DNA of 48,832 bases from Ruminococcus sp. (GTDB lineage Bacteria; Bacillota; Clostridia; Oscillospirales; Ruminococcaceae). Shown in pieces: positions 35,688-44,191 of this stretch (positions are counted from its first letter, which is position 1; each line of letters opens with the position of its first letter). Under the pieces are notes generated by a model that made no database searches, was not told the DNA's origin, and worked only from the letters and a program-made list of their open reading frames with translations. Both the position numbers and the translations under genes were made by a program. The stretch is from assembly GCA_022768805.1 (NCBI GenBank), contig JALELB010000020.1, positions 1 through 48,832 on the forward strand. The letters run 5' to 3'.

Positions 35688-36485
35688 CTAACGCCCGAAA
35701 AGACGTCGTTTCTGCTGGATTACAAGCGGTTCCCCAAGAATCTCATGTCCCAGCAGCTCATAGGCTTCTGCACCTTTTGAACTCTTGTCGTAATACATCA
35801 CCGGCTTGCCGTGGCTTGGAGCCTCTGAAAGCCGAACATTTCTCGGAATCTTTGTTTTGAATACCTTTCCGGGAAAATATTTTTCCACTTCCTCTACAAC
35901 CTGGTTGGACAGGTTCAGCCGGGCATCGAACATGGTAAACAGAATTCCCTGGATGTCAAGCCCCGGATTGTATTTAGAACGAACAATCCGCATGGTATCC
36001 GACAACTGGGATAATCCTTCAAGGGCAAAGAATTCCGCTTCCATAGGGATAATCAGCTTATCACAGGCCACAAGACCGTTTACAGTCATCAAACTCAGCG
36101 AGGGAGGACAATCAATAAACACGAAATCATAATCCATCCGACAGGTCAGGAGCTGCATTTTCAACCGGTTCATCCGGTTATCCAGCTCGATCATTTCGAT
36201 TTCCCCGCCAGCCAGCGCCGAAACCGCCGGAACGACGCTCACATTCTGGAATTCGCTGTTGATAACTGCCTCCTGGATCCGTGCTTTTCCAAGCAGGACA
36301 TCGTAGGAGGATACCTCCAGCCCCTTTTTTTGTATGCCGAAACCGGTAGTGGTATTGCCCTGGGCATCAATGTCCACGCAAAGCACTTTCTTGCCCCGGG
36401 ATCCCAGATATGCAGCAAGATTCACAACCGTAGTGGTTTTTCCGACGCCGCCCTTTTGATTAGCGACTGCAAAAACACGTCCCAT
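35688..36485 (-). CDS. parA: Chromosome partitioning ATPase ParA (Soj)
   Basis: 265 residues from ATG 36485 (SD GGAGG); the frame is open further up over the promoter and parS. Deviant Walker A GRVFAVANQKGGVGKTT, Walker A' CVDIDAQGN, Walker B VFIDCPPSL. MinD/ParA ATPase that acts with ParB at the origin and, in B. subtilis, also controls DnaA. Its promoter is 17 bp from a parS site. Confidence 0.97.
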   Translation of the reverse strand: MGRVFAVANQKGGVGKTTTVVNLAAYLGSRGKKVLCVDIDAQGNTTTGFGIQKKGLEVSSYDVLLGKARIQEAVINSEFQNVSVVPAVSALAGGEIEMIELDNRMNRLKMQLLTCRMDYDFVFIDCPPSLSLMTVNGLVACDKLIIPMEAEFFALEGLSQLSDTMRIVRSKYNPGLDIQGILFTMFDARLNLSNQVVEEVEKYFPGKVFKTKIPRNVRLSEAPSHGKPVMYYDKSSKGAEAYELLGHEILGEPLVIQQKRRLFGR

Positions 36486-36512
36486 CTTACCGCCTCCTTC
36501 CATTTCAATATT

Positions 36513-36541
36513 ATTATAGCATGCAGAGGCGGTCTTGTAAA
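36513..36541 (-). promoter_or_regulatory. parAB promoter
   Basis: Minus strand: TTTACA (36541-36536), 17 bp, TATAAT (36518-36513). parS site 2 starts 17 bp upstream of the -35, so ParB binding could affect it. Confidence 0.85.
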
Positions 36542-36557
36542 GACGTTTGCAAAAAAA

Positions 36558-36573
36558 TGTTCCACGTGGAACA
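36558..36573. other. parS site 2
   Basis: Perfect TGTTCCACGTGGAACA between noc and parA. Confidence 0.93.
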
Positions 36574-36587
36574 TTCCACATGGAACA
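36572..36587. other. Degenerate parS-like site overlapping parS site 2
   Basis: CATTCCACATGGAACA, three mismatches to the perfect site (positions 1, 2 and 9), offset by 14 bp. Confidence 0.5.
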
Positions 36588-36604
36588 TGCAGACTTGTCG
36601 AAAT

Positions 36605-36620
36605 TGTTCCACGTGGAACA
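36605..36620. other. parS site 3
   Basis: Perfect 16-bp site, immediately after the noc stop codon. Confidence 0.93.
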
Positions 36621-36621
36621 A

Positions 36622-37434
36622 TTACTTCACAACCGGTATGTAAACCCGGTATTCTACAAAGTCATCGTGCTGGATTTTCCGTGCATCCGCAGCAATTCCC
36701 GCCGCCTGCATTGTCTCCACTGCCTTCTGAATAGTGTTGACAAAAATACGTACATTCCGGAAAAAAGGGCTTCGCTTCCGGTAGCTTTCCCGCTCTTTCT
36801 GCTGATCCAGGAGATCTGTTATCAGGCGCTCCGTTTTCTCCACATTCAGTTTTCGTTTGATTACCTGCTGCAGCACTGTCTCTCTGTCCTCAAGGGAGGA
36901 TAGCTTCAGCAGCGCTCTTGCATGCCGTTCCGTCAGTCCATACTTCAGAATCAGCGCCCGGTGTGATTCGCTGATTTTCAGCAGCCGCAGCTTATTCGCA
37001 ATGGTACTCTGCGCCCGACCCAGCTTTACTGCCGCATCCTCCTGGGTCATGCCGTAGGTGAGAATCAGCTGCTGGATCGCTGCCGCCTCCTCAAAAAAAT
37101 TCAGGTTCTGCCGCTGGATATTCTCTACCAGTGACAGAATGGCAGAGGTCCGGTCCGATACGTCAAACACGATGCAAGGTACAGTTGCCAGCTTCAACTC
37201 CTTTGCGGCTCGTAGCCGCCGTTCCCCTGCAATCAACTCATACCCTTCCGGCAAACGCCGGACGGATAGTGGCTGCAGCAAACCGTTCTGTTCAATGCTT
37301 TCCGCCAGGGATAGGATGTCCACCTCCTCAAATTCCGCCCGGGGCTGATGGGGATTCGGCAGGATCAGCTCCGGTGCGACCTGAATCACCTTAGTCGTAC
37401 TTTTTTCTCTCGCAAAGTCTAGAAATGTGCCCAT
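36622..37434 (-). CDS. noc: Nucleoid occlusion protein Noc-like (second ParB-family protein)
   Basis: 270 residues from ATG 37434 (SD AAAGGAG). ParB fold: PNPHQPRAEF, NGLLQPLSVRR, GERRLRAAK and VENIQRQNLNFFEEA. Recognition helix AQSTIANKLRLL carries Q and K at the positions known to switch ParB to Noc DNA specificity. The C-terminal segment NVRIFVNTIQKAVETMQAAGI is Noc-like. In B. subtilis, Noc binds NBS sites (ATTTCCCGGGAAAT) and blocks division over the nucleoid. The N-terminal membrane-binding helix of B. subtilis Noc is not obvious; MGTFLDFAREKS is short. No NBS site was seen in the window. Confidence 0.85.
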   Translation of the reverse strand: MGTFLDFAREKSTTKVIQVAPELILPNPHQPRAEFEEVDILSLAESIEQNGLLQPLSVRRLPEGYELIAGERRLRAAKELKLATVPCIVFDVSDRTSAILSLVENIQRQNLNFFEEAAAIQQLILTYGMTQEDAAVKLGRAQSTIANKLRLLKISESHRALILKYGLTERHARALLKLSSLEDRETVLQQVIKRKLNVEKTERLITDLLDQQKERESYRKRSPFFRNVRIFVNTIQKAVETMQAAGIAADARKIQHDDFVEYRVYIPVVK

Positions 37435-37467
37435 TTTCTGCTCCTTTCCACGGTTGTCCGTAAAACA

Positions 37468-37497
37468 ATTGTAACAGGAAATATGCAGTTTTTCCAA
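37468..37497 (-). promoter_or_regulatory. noc promoter
   Basis: Minus strand: TTGGAA (37497-37492), 18 bp, TACAAT (37473-37468). Confidence 0.65.
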
Positions 37498-37500
37498 TAC

Positions 37501-37535
37501 AAAAATCCGCTTACTTCAATGAAATAAGCGGATTT
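37501..37535 (-). terminator. Intrinsic terminator after rsmG
   Basis: 11-bp perfect stem (37503-37513 with 37525-37535); T-run on the minus strand. Confidence 0.92.
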
Positions 37536-37552
37536 CCCAACATTTCCAGCGA

Positions 37553-38260
37553 TTAAATCAGTGGTTTTGCTTTGATCTGACTGCTGTTGCGAGGATATTT
37601 GGTTGAAGTCTGCGATATTTTTCGGATGCAGATCAGTCGGCGTGCATCCTCCTCCAGCGTGTAATCAACCTCATAGGGATCAGTACCACCCAACTTCGCT
37701 GACCCATGGGATGCGTCGGAGGCATGCTCCGAGGGACCCTTCATGGCAACGAAGATGCCGCCGGGCTTCACAAAGGGGATGCAGTATTCGGTCAATACGG
37801 GCATGGCAGCGACGGCACGAGCGGTGGCCAGGTCAAACTGCTCCCGCAGCTCCGGCATTCTTCCAGCCTCCTCAGCCCGGGCATGAATGCAGCGAACCCG
37901 GATTCCCAGTTTTTCCGCCAACTGCTGCAAAAACACAATTCGCTTGTTCAGGCTGTCCAACAAGGTGAGCTGCAAATCCTCCCGAAGAAGAAGCACCGGC
38001 ACGGAGGGAAAACCGGCGCCGGTTCCCACATCGATCAGGCTTGCCCCAAGTGGAATCTGGACGTGCCGTGTCAGCAGCATGCTGTCCAGAAAATGTTTGA
38101 TGAGGATTTCCTCCGGTGCAGTCAGCGCAGTCAGATTCACCTTTTGGTTATACTCCACCAGAAACGATGCATAGTAGTCCAGCTTTTCATAGCATCCGGC
38201 ACTCAGCTCCAGGCCGTATCGGCCAAAAAGCGCCTTTGCATGCTCATAATCCGGCAGCAT
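37553..38260 (-). CDS. rsmG: 16S rRNA (guanine-527-N7) methyltransferase RsmG
   Basis: 235 residues from ATG 38260 (SD GGGGGAAAG). The SAM-binding motif LIDVGTGAGFPSVPV (near residue 70) and the GidB-specific N-terminal helices (VEYNQKVNLTALTAPEEI) identify it. It methylates G527 of 16S rRNA in the 30S subunit. The start lies within the 3' end of mnmG (17-nt overlap), the classic gidA-gidB pair. A terminator follows. Confidence 0.95.
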   Translation of the reverse strand: MLPDYEHAKALFGRYGLELSAGCYEKLDYYASFLVEYNQKVNLTALTAPEEILIKHFLDSMLLTRHVQIPLGASLIDVGTGAGFPSVPVLLLREDLQLTLLDSLNKRIVFLQQLAEKLGIRVRCIHARAEEAGRMPELREQFDLATARAVAAMPVLTEYCIPFVKPGGIFVAMKGPSEHASDASHGSAKLGGTDPYEVDYTLEEDARRLICIRKISQTSTKYPRNSSQIKAKPLI

Positions 38261-40136
38261 GCTCTTTCCCCCTTTGCGAAAGCCATACCAGCAGCACAGA
38301 AATATCTGCCGGGGAAACCCCGGAAATCCGGCTGGCTTGGCCAATATTGATGGGCTTGAGCCGGTTCAGCTTCTCCCCGGCCTCCAGCCGCAGACCCCGT
38401 ATCTGGCTGTAATCCGTGTCCGGCGGCAGGGTTTTGCTCTCCAGCCCCCGCATCTGCTCCACCTGAGCCAGCTGTTTTTCGATATATCCGGCATATTTGA
38501 TCTCCAATTCCACCTGCTGCCCCACATCCTCCCCAAGAAGGGGCCGTTCCGGGTCAAAGGGGGCCAGCATGCCATAGCCCAACTGGGGACGACGAATCAG
38601 ATCAGCCAGCTTGCAGCCGGTGGAAAGGGGCGCAGTACCGTGGTTCTCCAGGAACTCTGCCAGCTTTGCCGAAGGGGCAATGTTGCAGTGCTGAACCCGC
38701 TTGATTTCCTGGGTGATCCCACGGGCCTTGGTGCAAAGTGCCCCATATCTCGCCTCAGAAATCAGCCCTATTTCATGGCCGATGCCCGTAAGCCGCTGAT
38801 CCGCATTATCCTGCCGCAGAATCAGTCGATATTCACTCCGGGAGGTCATCATCCGATAGGGCTCATTACAGCCCTTGGTGACCAGATCGTCAATCAAAGT
38901 GCCGATATAGGCAGTCCCCCGGTCAAGAACCACCGGCGATTTCCCCTGAATCATTCTGGCAGCGTTGATCCCGGCCATCAGACCCTGGGCAGCCGCCTCC
39001 TCATACCCGGAGCTTCCGTTAAACTGGCCAGCCCCGAAGAGACCATGCAGACAGCGAAATTCCAGGGAGGGGGACAGGGCGGTGGGATCACAGCAGTCAT
39101 ATTCGATGGCATAGGCAGGCCGCATGATTTCTACACGTTCAAGCCCTTTGATGGTCCGCAGAAACGCCAGCTGAACCTCTTCCGGCAGGGAGGAGGACAT
39201 GCCCTGGAGATAAAATTCGTCCGTATTCAGCCCCATTGGTTCGATAAACAGCTGGTGCCTTTCCTTATCCGGAAACCGCACGATTTTGTCCTCAATGGAG
39301 GGACAGTAACGGGGTCCCACACCCTCAATCCGACCGGAATACATGGGAGATCTGTGCAGATTTGCCCGGATCACCCTATGGGTTTCCGCATTGGTGTAGG
39401 CAATGTAGCAGCTGACCCGGTTCTGCATGCCGGAGGGGTCGCTGGAAAAAGAAAAGGGAACGATGTCCGGATCCCCATCCTGTCGCTCCAGCCGGTCAAA
39501 ATCAATGCTCCGACGATGAACCCGGCAGGGAGTTCCGGTTTTAAACCGCCGCAGAGGAATCTGCAGCTTCCGCAGACTGTCGGACAAAAGCATGCTGGGC
39601 AGGGCGGCGTCCGGGCCGCTCTGGTAGGAGGATTCTCCCACATGGATCAGTCCCCGCAGGTAGGTGCCGGTGGAGATCACCACTGCCCGGGCGGCATACA
39701 CGGAGCCCAGCCGGGTACGCACGCCGCATACGGCACCCTTTTCAGCCAATACTTCGATGATCTCACCCTGCTTGATGTCCAGATTTTCCTGCTGCTCACA
39801 AACCTGCTTCATATAACAGTGGTAGGCAACCCTGTCCGCCTGAACCCGGAGACTGTGCACAGCCGGTCCCTTGCCCCGGTTCAGCATCCGACTCTGGATA
39901 AAAGTTGCATCCGCCGCTTTGCCCATTTCTCCGCCCAATGCATCGATTTCCCGGACAAGGTGCCCCTTGGCAGTACCGCCAATGGATGGGTTGCAGGGCA
40001 TATTTGCAATCTGATCCAGGGAAATGGTGAACATGGCGGTGCGGCATCCAAGCCGGGCTGCAGCAAGCGCAGCCTCCACACCCGCATGCCCTGCGCCCAC
40101 CACAATTACATCATAGCTTCCCAGTGGCTTTTCCAT
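38244..40136 (-). CDS. mnmG: tRNA uridine-5-carboxymethylaminomethyl modification enzyme MnmG (GidA)
   Basis: 630 residues, full length. FAD-binding VVGAGHAGVEAALAAARLG at the N terminus, GidA signatures NPSIGGTAKGHLVREIDALGG (within residues 45-70) and GTYLRGLIHVG, and a C-terminal helical domain. With MnmE it modifies U34 of several tRNAs. SD GGAGTTGAA. Two parS sites lie in the 80 nt between it and mnmE. Confidence 0.97.
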   Translation of the reverse strand: MEKPLGSYDVIVVGAGHAGVEAALAAARLGCRTAMFTISLDQIANMPCNPSIGGTAKGHLVREIDALGGEMGKAADATFIQSRMLNRGKGPAVHSLRVQADRVAYHCYMKQVCEQQENLDIKQGEIIEVLAEKGAVCGVRTRLGSVYAARAVVISTGTYLRGLIHVGESSYQSGPDAALPSMLLSDSLRKLQIPLRRFKTGTPCRVHRRSIDFDRLERQDGDPDIVPFSFSSDPSGMQNRVSCYIAYTNAETHRVIRANLHRSPMYSGRIEGVGPRYCPSIEDKIVRFPDKERHQLFIEPMGLNTDEFYLQGMSSSLPEEVQLAFLRTIKGLERVEIMRPAYAIEYDCCDPTALSPSLEFRCLHGLFGAGQFNGSSGYEEAAAQGLMAGINAARMIQGKSPVVLDRGTAYIGTLIDDLVTKGCNEPYRMMTSRSEYRLILRQDNADQRLTGIGHEIGLISEARYGALCTKARGITQEIKRVQHCNIAPSAKLAEFLENHGTAPLSTGCKLADLIRRPQLGYGMLAPFDPERPLLGEDVGQQVELEIKYAGYIEKQLAQVEQMRGLESKTLPPDTDYSQIRGLRLEAGEKLNRLKPINIGQASRISGVSPADISVLLVWLSQRGKEHAAGL

Positions 40137-40159
40137 GATTTCAACTCCAAACCTTAAAA

Positions 40160-40175
40160 TGTTCCACGTGGAACA
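40160..40175. other. parS site 4
   Basis: Perfect 16-bp site between mnmG and mnmE. Confidence 0.93.
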
Positions 40176-40197
40176 TTTTTATGACTCTGTTTCTCAT

Positions 40198-40213
40198 TGT
40201 TCCACGTGGAACA
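40198..40213. other. parS site 5
   Basis: Perfect 16-bp site 3 nt past the mnmE stop, 38 bp from site 4. Confidence 0.93.
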
Positions 40214-40216
40214 ATA

Positions 40217-41581
40217 CTATTTTCCGACACAGAAACGGGCAAAAACCTGTTCCACAACAGCCTCTGTTGCACGCTCTCCCGTCAGCTCCAGCAGCACATT
40301 CGCCCCGTCCTCCAGCAATACAGTCACACAGTCCAGAGGCTCGCCTGCCCGGACGGCGGAAATGGCGGCGGACAGCTGCTCCAGGGCGGCCATTACGCAA
40401 TGCTTCTGCCGCTCGTTAGACAGAACCCCCGCCTGGGGATCCGGAGCATCCGCCAGGAACAGAGCATGCAAGGCGGCGGACAGCTTGTCCATACCCTCTC
40501 CGGTTTTGGCAGAAAGGGGAATCACATAGTCAAAATGCCGGTCAAGCTCCTGCATATCCAGCAAAGCGCCAACATCGCTTTTGTTGCATACTGCCACCGC
40601 CCTGCGATTTCCGATCCGGTTAATAAGCTCCTGATCCTGGGGCTGCAGGGGAGAAGTGCTGTCAAACACAGCCAAAACCAGTTCTGCATCCTCCAGCCGG
40701 CGATAGGCAATCTCCACGCCGATCTGCTCCACCCGGTCCGCAGTATCCCGCAGCCCGGCGGTGTCCGAGAGCCGTAGGGTCAGATCTCCCAGCCGCACGC
40801 TTTCCTCCACCACATCCCGGGTGGTACCTGCCACATCCGTCACGATGCTTCGCTCAAAGCCGCTGAGCCGGTTCATCAGGGTGGATTTCCCCACGTTGGG
40901 GCGACCCACGATCACCGTATTGATGCCCTCCCGGAGAATCCGCCCGTAATCATAGGTGGCAGCAACGGCGGAAAGCTCTGCGTGCAGCCCGGTGAGGGAT
41001 GCGCAAAGATTCTCCGGCTCTACGCTGGGTATATCCTCCTCCGGATAATCCGCCCAGGCCGCCAGATCGCTGAGCAGCTCCACCAGCCGGTCCGTGCAGG
41101 CATGAATCCGGCGGAACACGGCACCCTCCCGGAGGGATCGGGCGCAGCGCAGTTCCGCATCCCCCCGGGCGGAGATCAGATCCATAACGGATTCCGCCTG
41201 GGTCAGGGACAGCTTCCCTGCCAGAAAGGCTCGTTTGGTGAATTCTCCGGGCCCCGCAGGCTCCGCACCGGCAGCAAAGCAAAGCCGCAGCACCTGCCGG
41301 GACAGAAACAGCCCCCCGTGGCAGGAAAGCTCCGCCGTATCCTCCCCGGTATAGCTGTGGGGCGCCCGGAACACGGTGAGCACCACATCGTCCAGGGGAT
41401 TGCCTGCCTGATCCCGGACGGTGCCGTATGCGCAGGTATAGCCGGCCATTGCGGACACGGGCTTTCCGTTGGCGGGGGTGAACACACGCTCCGCAACCGT
41501 AAGTGCATCCGGACCGGAAATCCGGATCACGGCGATGCCCCCCACAGCATTAGGGGTGGAAATAGCGGCGATGGTTGACAT
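40217..41581 (-). CDS. mnmE: tRNA modification GTPase MnmE (TrmE)
   Basis: 454 residues. N-terminal tetrahydrofolate-binding domain, helical domain, and inserted G domain: GRPNVGKSTL (about 225), DVAGTTRD, DTAGLRDT, CNKSD. It ends FCVGK, the conserved C-x-G-K tail with the catalytic cysteine. Partner of MnmG in wobble-uridine modification. SD AAAGGAG. A terminator-like hairpin separates it from jag, so it may partly depend on read-through. Confidence 0.97.
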   Translation of the reverse strand: MSTIAAISTPNAVGGIAVIRISGPDALTVAERVFTPANGKPVSAMAGYTCAYGTVRDQAGNPLDDVVLTVFRAPHSYTGEDTAELSCHGGLFLSRQVLRLCFAAGAEPAGPGEFTKRAFLAGKLSLTQAESVMDLISARGDAELRCARSLREGAVFRRIHACTDRLVELLSDLAAWADYPEEDIPSVEPENLCASLTGLHAELSAVAATYDYGRILREGINTVIVGRPNVGKSTLMNRLSGFERSIVTDVAGTTRDVVEESVRLGDLTLRLSDTAGLRDTADRVEQIGVEIAYRRLEDAELVLAVFDSTSPLQPQDQELINRIGNRRAVAVCNKSDVGALLDMQELDRHFDYVIPLSAKTGEGMDKLSAALHALFLADAPDPQAGVLSNERQKHCVMAALEQLSAAISAVRAGEPLDCVTVLLEDGANVLLELTGERATEAVVEQVFARFCVGK

Positions 41582-41598
41582 AGGCTGCTCCTTTACAC

Positions 41599-41622
41599 AA
41601 AAATGGACGGCAAAAGCCGCCC
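41599..41622 (-). terminator. Terminator-like hairpin between jag and mnmE
   Basis: Minus strand: GGGCGGC, TTTT loop, GCCGTCC (one G-U pair), then ATTTTT. Confidence 0.65.
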
Positions 41623-41645
41623 GTTTTCGGCGAACCGAGGTTCGC

Positions 41646-42647
41646 TTAAAATTCGATTTTTCCGTACAGACCGGCGTTCAGCTCATCCTCCGGCTTGGGG
41701 CGCTTGTAATCCTTCTCGAAGCTGGTTGCAAGATCCAGCTTTCTGGGCCCATCCGGATTTCTCCGGCGCCGGTCACGGTCATTTCTGCCCCGGCGCTCAC
41801 CGCCCTTGCGGGGATTGGTGCTGGAAATAATAACCTTTCTATAAGGCTCCTCACCGGTGGAACGGGAGGTAACGCCCTCGATCTCCGACACGGCGGAGTG
41901 AATAATCCGGCGCTCATAGGGGTTCATTGGCTCCAGGGTGGTGGATCGTCCGGTGCGCAGCACGCTCCTGGAGATCTTGTGGGCAAGCTCGATCAGGGTC
42001 TTCCGGCGCTTTTCCCGATAGCCGCAGCTGTCGATGGAAATCCGGAAATATTCCTTATCCCCCTTGTTGGAAACCATGGAGGCCAGATATTGCAGAGCGT
42101 CCAGGGTCTCTCCCCGGCGGCCGATAATGGTGCCGCTGCCGTCTCCGTCAAAGGTCAGGGTCACGCCGCTTTCCGTCACCGTCATGGTGGATGCATCCGA
42201 CAGACCCATGCTCCGGAGGATGGATGCCACATAGCTTCTTGCATGCTCCGCCTTTGCAGCTTGCTCTTCGCTCAGCTCCACAGGGGCAGCTTCCGTCTCC
42301 GGAAGGGCTTCCGCCGGTGCGGCTGCTTCAGCAGTCTGCTCTGCAACAGGCTGTTCAGCAGGCGCAGCTGCAGGTGTTTCTGCAACTGCCTCCGGCTGGG
42401 ATACGGCGGGTGCCGGCTGGGGTGCCGGTGCGCTGACCGGGGCAGCAGGTGCCTCCCGCACGGGGGTCTGCTGCATCAGGGGCTCATATTCCGCCTTTAC
42501 CTTTGCTTCCCCCTTGAGCTTGCCGAACAGTCCCCGGCGGGGCTGCTCCAGAATTTCAAACCGGATTTCAGAGGCAGGTGCGCCGAATGCGCTGACCGCC
42601 TGTTCCTTGGCCTCCTCCACGGTTTTTGCAACAAAAATCTCAATCAT
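41646..42647 (-). CDS. jag: RNA-binding protein Jag/KhpB (SpoIIIJ-associated)
   Basis: 333 residues, longer than B. subtilis Jag (208). Jag_N domain (IEIFVAKTVEEAKEQAVSAF, GLFGKLKGEAKV, 1-55), then an Ala/Pro/Glu-rich low-complexity linker (about 60-145), a KH domain with GRRGETLDALQYLAS near 185, an R3H domain with LEPMNPYERRIIH near 245, and an Arg-rich tail. It binds RNA and with KhpA affects cell elongation and division. Next to yidC as in most Firmicutes. The start is chosen by family; its SD lies beyond a hairpin. Confidence 0.93.
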   Translation of the reverse strand: MIEIFVAKTVEEAKEQAVSAFGAPASEIRFEILEQPRRGLFGKLKGEAKVKAEYEPLMQQTPVREAPAAPVSAPAPQPAPAVSQPEAVAETPAAAPAEQPVAEQTAEAAAPAEALPETEAAPVELSEEQAAKAEHARSYVASILRSMGLSDASTMTVTESGVTLTFDGDGSGTIIGRRGETLDALQYLASMVSNKGDKEYFRISIDSCGYREKRRKTLIELAHKISRSVLRTGRSTTLEPMNPYERRIIHSAVSEIEGVTSRSTGEEPYRKVIISSTNPRKGGERRGRNDRDRRRRNPDGPRKLDLATSFEKDYKRPKPEDELNAGLYGKIEF

Positions 42648-42690
42648 ACCGATATAGATGGCGGATCCGCTCCGGCGGCGCCATCTCCCC
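42648..42690 (-). promoter_or_regulatory. Unusual ribosome binding site: SD, hairpin, start codon
   Basis: Minus strand: AAAGGGGGAG, then a two-part hairpin (GATGGCG with CGCCATC, inner CCGC-CGGA-GCGG), then TATATCGGT and the jag ATG. Same architecture as at 5371, 21231 and 22671. Confidence 0.45.
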
Positions 42691-42725
42691 CTTTCAGAAT
42701 TATGTCTCAGGCATGTATGACAACA

Positions 42726-42744
42726 CCGCACAAGGGCTGTGCGG
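42726..42744 (-). terminator. Hairpin after yidC (weak terminator or attenuator)
   Basis: CCGCACA pairs with TGTGCGG; on the minus strand only TGTTGT follows. Confidence 0.4.
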
Positions 42745-42754
42745 CATTGCTTGC

Positions 42755-43897
42755 TTACTCGGTTTGATCATTGGCGTACTTTTCTTCCATACGCTTTCTG
42801 GCTTCGTTAATCCGCTGACGGTTATATTCCTGAAGCTCGGCACGGCTCATGCCCTCCGCCTCTTCCTCGTCGGAATAATCCACCCGGTTGGCGGCGCTCC
42901 GCTGCATCACTGCCCGGCGGCCGTCTCCGTTCTGCTCCGCCAGCATAGCCTGCTGCTGCTCCATCATCCGCTGGTACAGTCCGGGTTTTTTCCGGCTTGC
43001 CTTTTCCCTTGCCTTTGCGGCAATCCTTGCAGACCGCTCCGGCGTGAAATACTGGTTCAGCGCCACAGTCTGGATCAGGCTGAACAGGGAAGAGAAGATC
43101 CAGTAAAAGCCCACGCCGGCAGGCATGGAGAATGCCATTACCACAGAAAAGATGGGCATGATGTAGAGCATCAGGTTCATGCCCCCCATGCTGGGCGCAT
43201 CCGGATTCAGTTTTTTCTGGCGCACCTGGGTGTAAATGGTCATCCCCAGCTGCAAAAGTCCGGAAATAAACGGAATGCTAGCCAGGGCCACTGCCGCTGA
43301 AGTCCAGCCGCCCTCGGGACTGAGGGTGGGCTGTGCGCCCAGGTCAATGAGCCGCAGCACCGTATTGTTAAAGCCCTGTACAACCTCTGTGAAGCCCGGC
43401 AGACTGCTGAAAATTTCCGGGTTGGACTTTGCGTATTTGAGAATCACAAGCTCCGGACGGGCAGTCAGCGCCTTTTCCGTAATATTGTTCTGGGTGAGCC
43501 AGTCGGTGAGCAGGGTCTGTGCCTGTGCCACATCTCCCCCAAGCCGCAGAATATGGGTCAGCGGCTGACACACTACCTTCCACACGCCCATGATGATAAT
43601 CATAGTCAGCAGGGTGGGCAGGCAGCTTGCCATCGGGTTGATGCCCTCCTCCTGGTAGATGCGGTACTGCTCCTCCTGCATCTTCTCCGGATTATTGGGA
43701 TACTTTTTCTTCAGCTTGGCAAGCTTTGGGTTGATGGCCTGCATCCTTGCCATATTCTTTTGCTGGTTATAACTGACGGGGAACGTCAGCATTTTGATAA
43801 TCAGCGTAAAAATGATAATGGAAACGCCGTAATCCTTAACCACTCCATAGACCAGGTTCATGATCCAGCCGAGTGGAATCGCTATCAAATCGAACAA
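42755..43897 (-). CDS. yidC: Membrane protein insertase YidC/Oxa1
   Basis: 380 residues, TTG start (FDLIAIPLGWIMNLVYG follows) with SD AGGAGGG. YidC2-type without a lipoprotein signal. Core: YGVSIIIFTLIIKMLTFPVSYNQQK (helix with the conserved family Arg/Lys environment), ARMQAINPKLAKLKKKYPNN cytoplasmic coiled hairpin, and further membrane helices to about 300. A stretch of about 80 residues (about 120-200) is inserted between membrane segments, and a charged tail of about 80 residues follows the last helix. It inserts proteins in the cytoplasmic membrane. Confidence 0.95.
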   Translation of the reverse strand: MFDLIAIPLGWIMNLVYGVVKDYGVSIIIFTLIIKMLTFPVSYNQQKNMARMQAINPKLAKLKKKYPNNPEKMQEEQYRIYQEEGINPMASCLPTLLTMIIIMGVWKVVCQPLTHILRLGGDVAQAQTLLTDWLTQNNITEKALTARPELVILKYAKSNPEIFSSLPGFTEVVQGFNNTVLRLIDLGAQPTLSPEGGWTSAAVALASIPFISGLLQLGMTIYTQVRQKKLNPDAPSMGGMNLMLYIMPIFSVVMAFSMPAGVGFYWIFSSLFSLIQTVALNQYFTPERSARIAAKAREKASRKKPGLYQRMMEQQQAMLAEQNGDGRRAVMQRSAANRVDYSDEEEAEGMSRAELQEYNRQRINEARKRMEEKYANDQTE

Positions 43898-43924
43898 ATT
43901 GACCCTCCTGCGGCTTACGCCTTC

Positions 43925-44191
43925 TTAGTTGTCCTCCGGCGGGAAATCCGCCGGCGTATGCCTCCCCAGAATATCAAACTTCTGCGGCACGGGATCAAAT
44001 CCGCCCTTGCTCCAGGGATTGCACCGCAGCAGCCGCCACAGAGCCAGCCACATGCCGCGGAAAAACCCGAACCGTTCGATAACGCCCAGAGCATAGGCGG
44101 AACAGGAGGGGTAGTATTTGCAGCAGCGGGGCAGCAGCGGAGATATGCACTTCCGGTAAAACCGGATCAGCAGCATGGCCGCATGTTTCAT
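43925..44191 (-). CDS. yidD: Membrane protein insertion efficiency factor YidD
   Basis: 88 residues from ATG 44191, overlapping rnpA by 4 nt. Signature LIRFYRKCISPLLPRCCKYYPSCSAYALGVI through NPWSKGGFDPVP is diagnostic. A small membrane-associated protein thought to aid YidC. Sits between rnpA and yidC as usual. Confidence 0.96.
   Translation of the reverse strand: MKHAAMLLIRFYRKCISPLLPRCCKYYPSCSAYALGVIERFGFFRGMWLALWRLLRCNPWSKGGFDPVPQKFDILGRHTPADFPPEDN

Noticed and set aside
38259-40157. 632-codon plus frame opposite mnmG
   Set aside because: Shadow frame; MnmG is highly conserved on the minus strand.
40135-40777. Plus-strand frames starting with MFHVEH-like peptides around mnmE/mnmG
   Set aside because: They start from parS palindromes and run through mnmE in the wrong strand.
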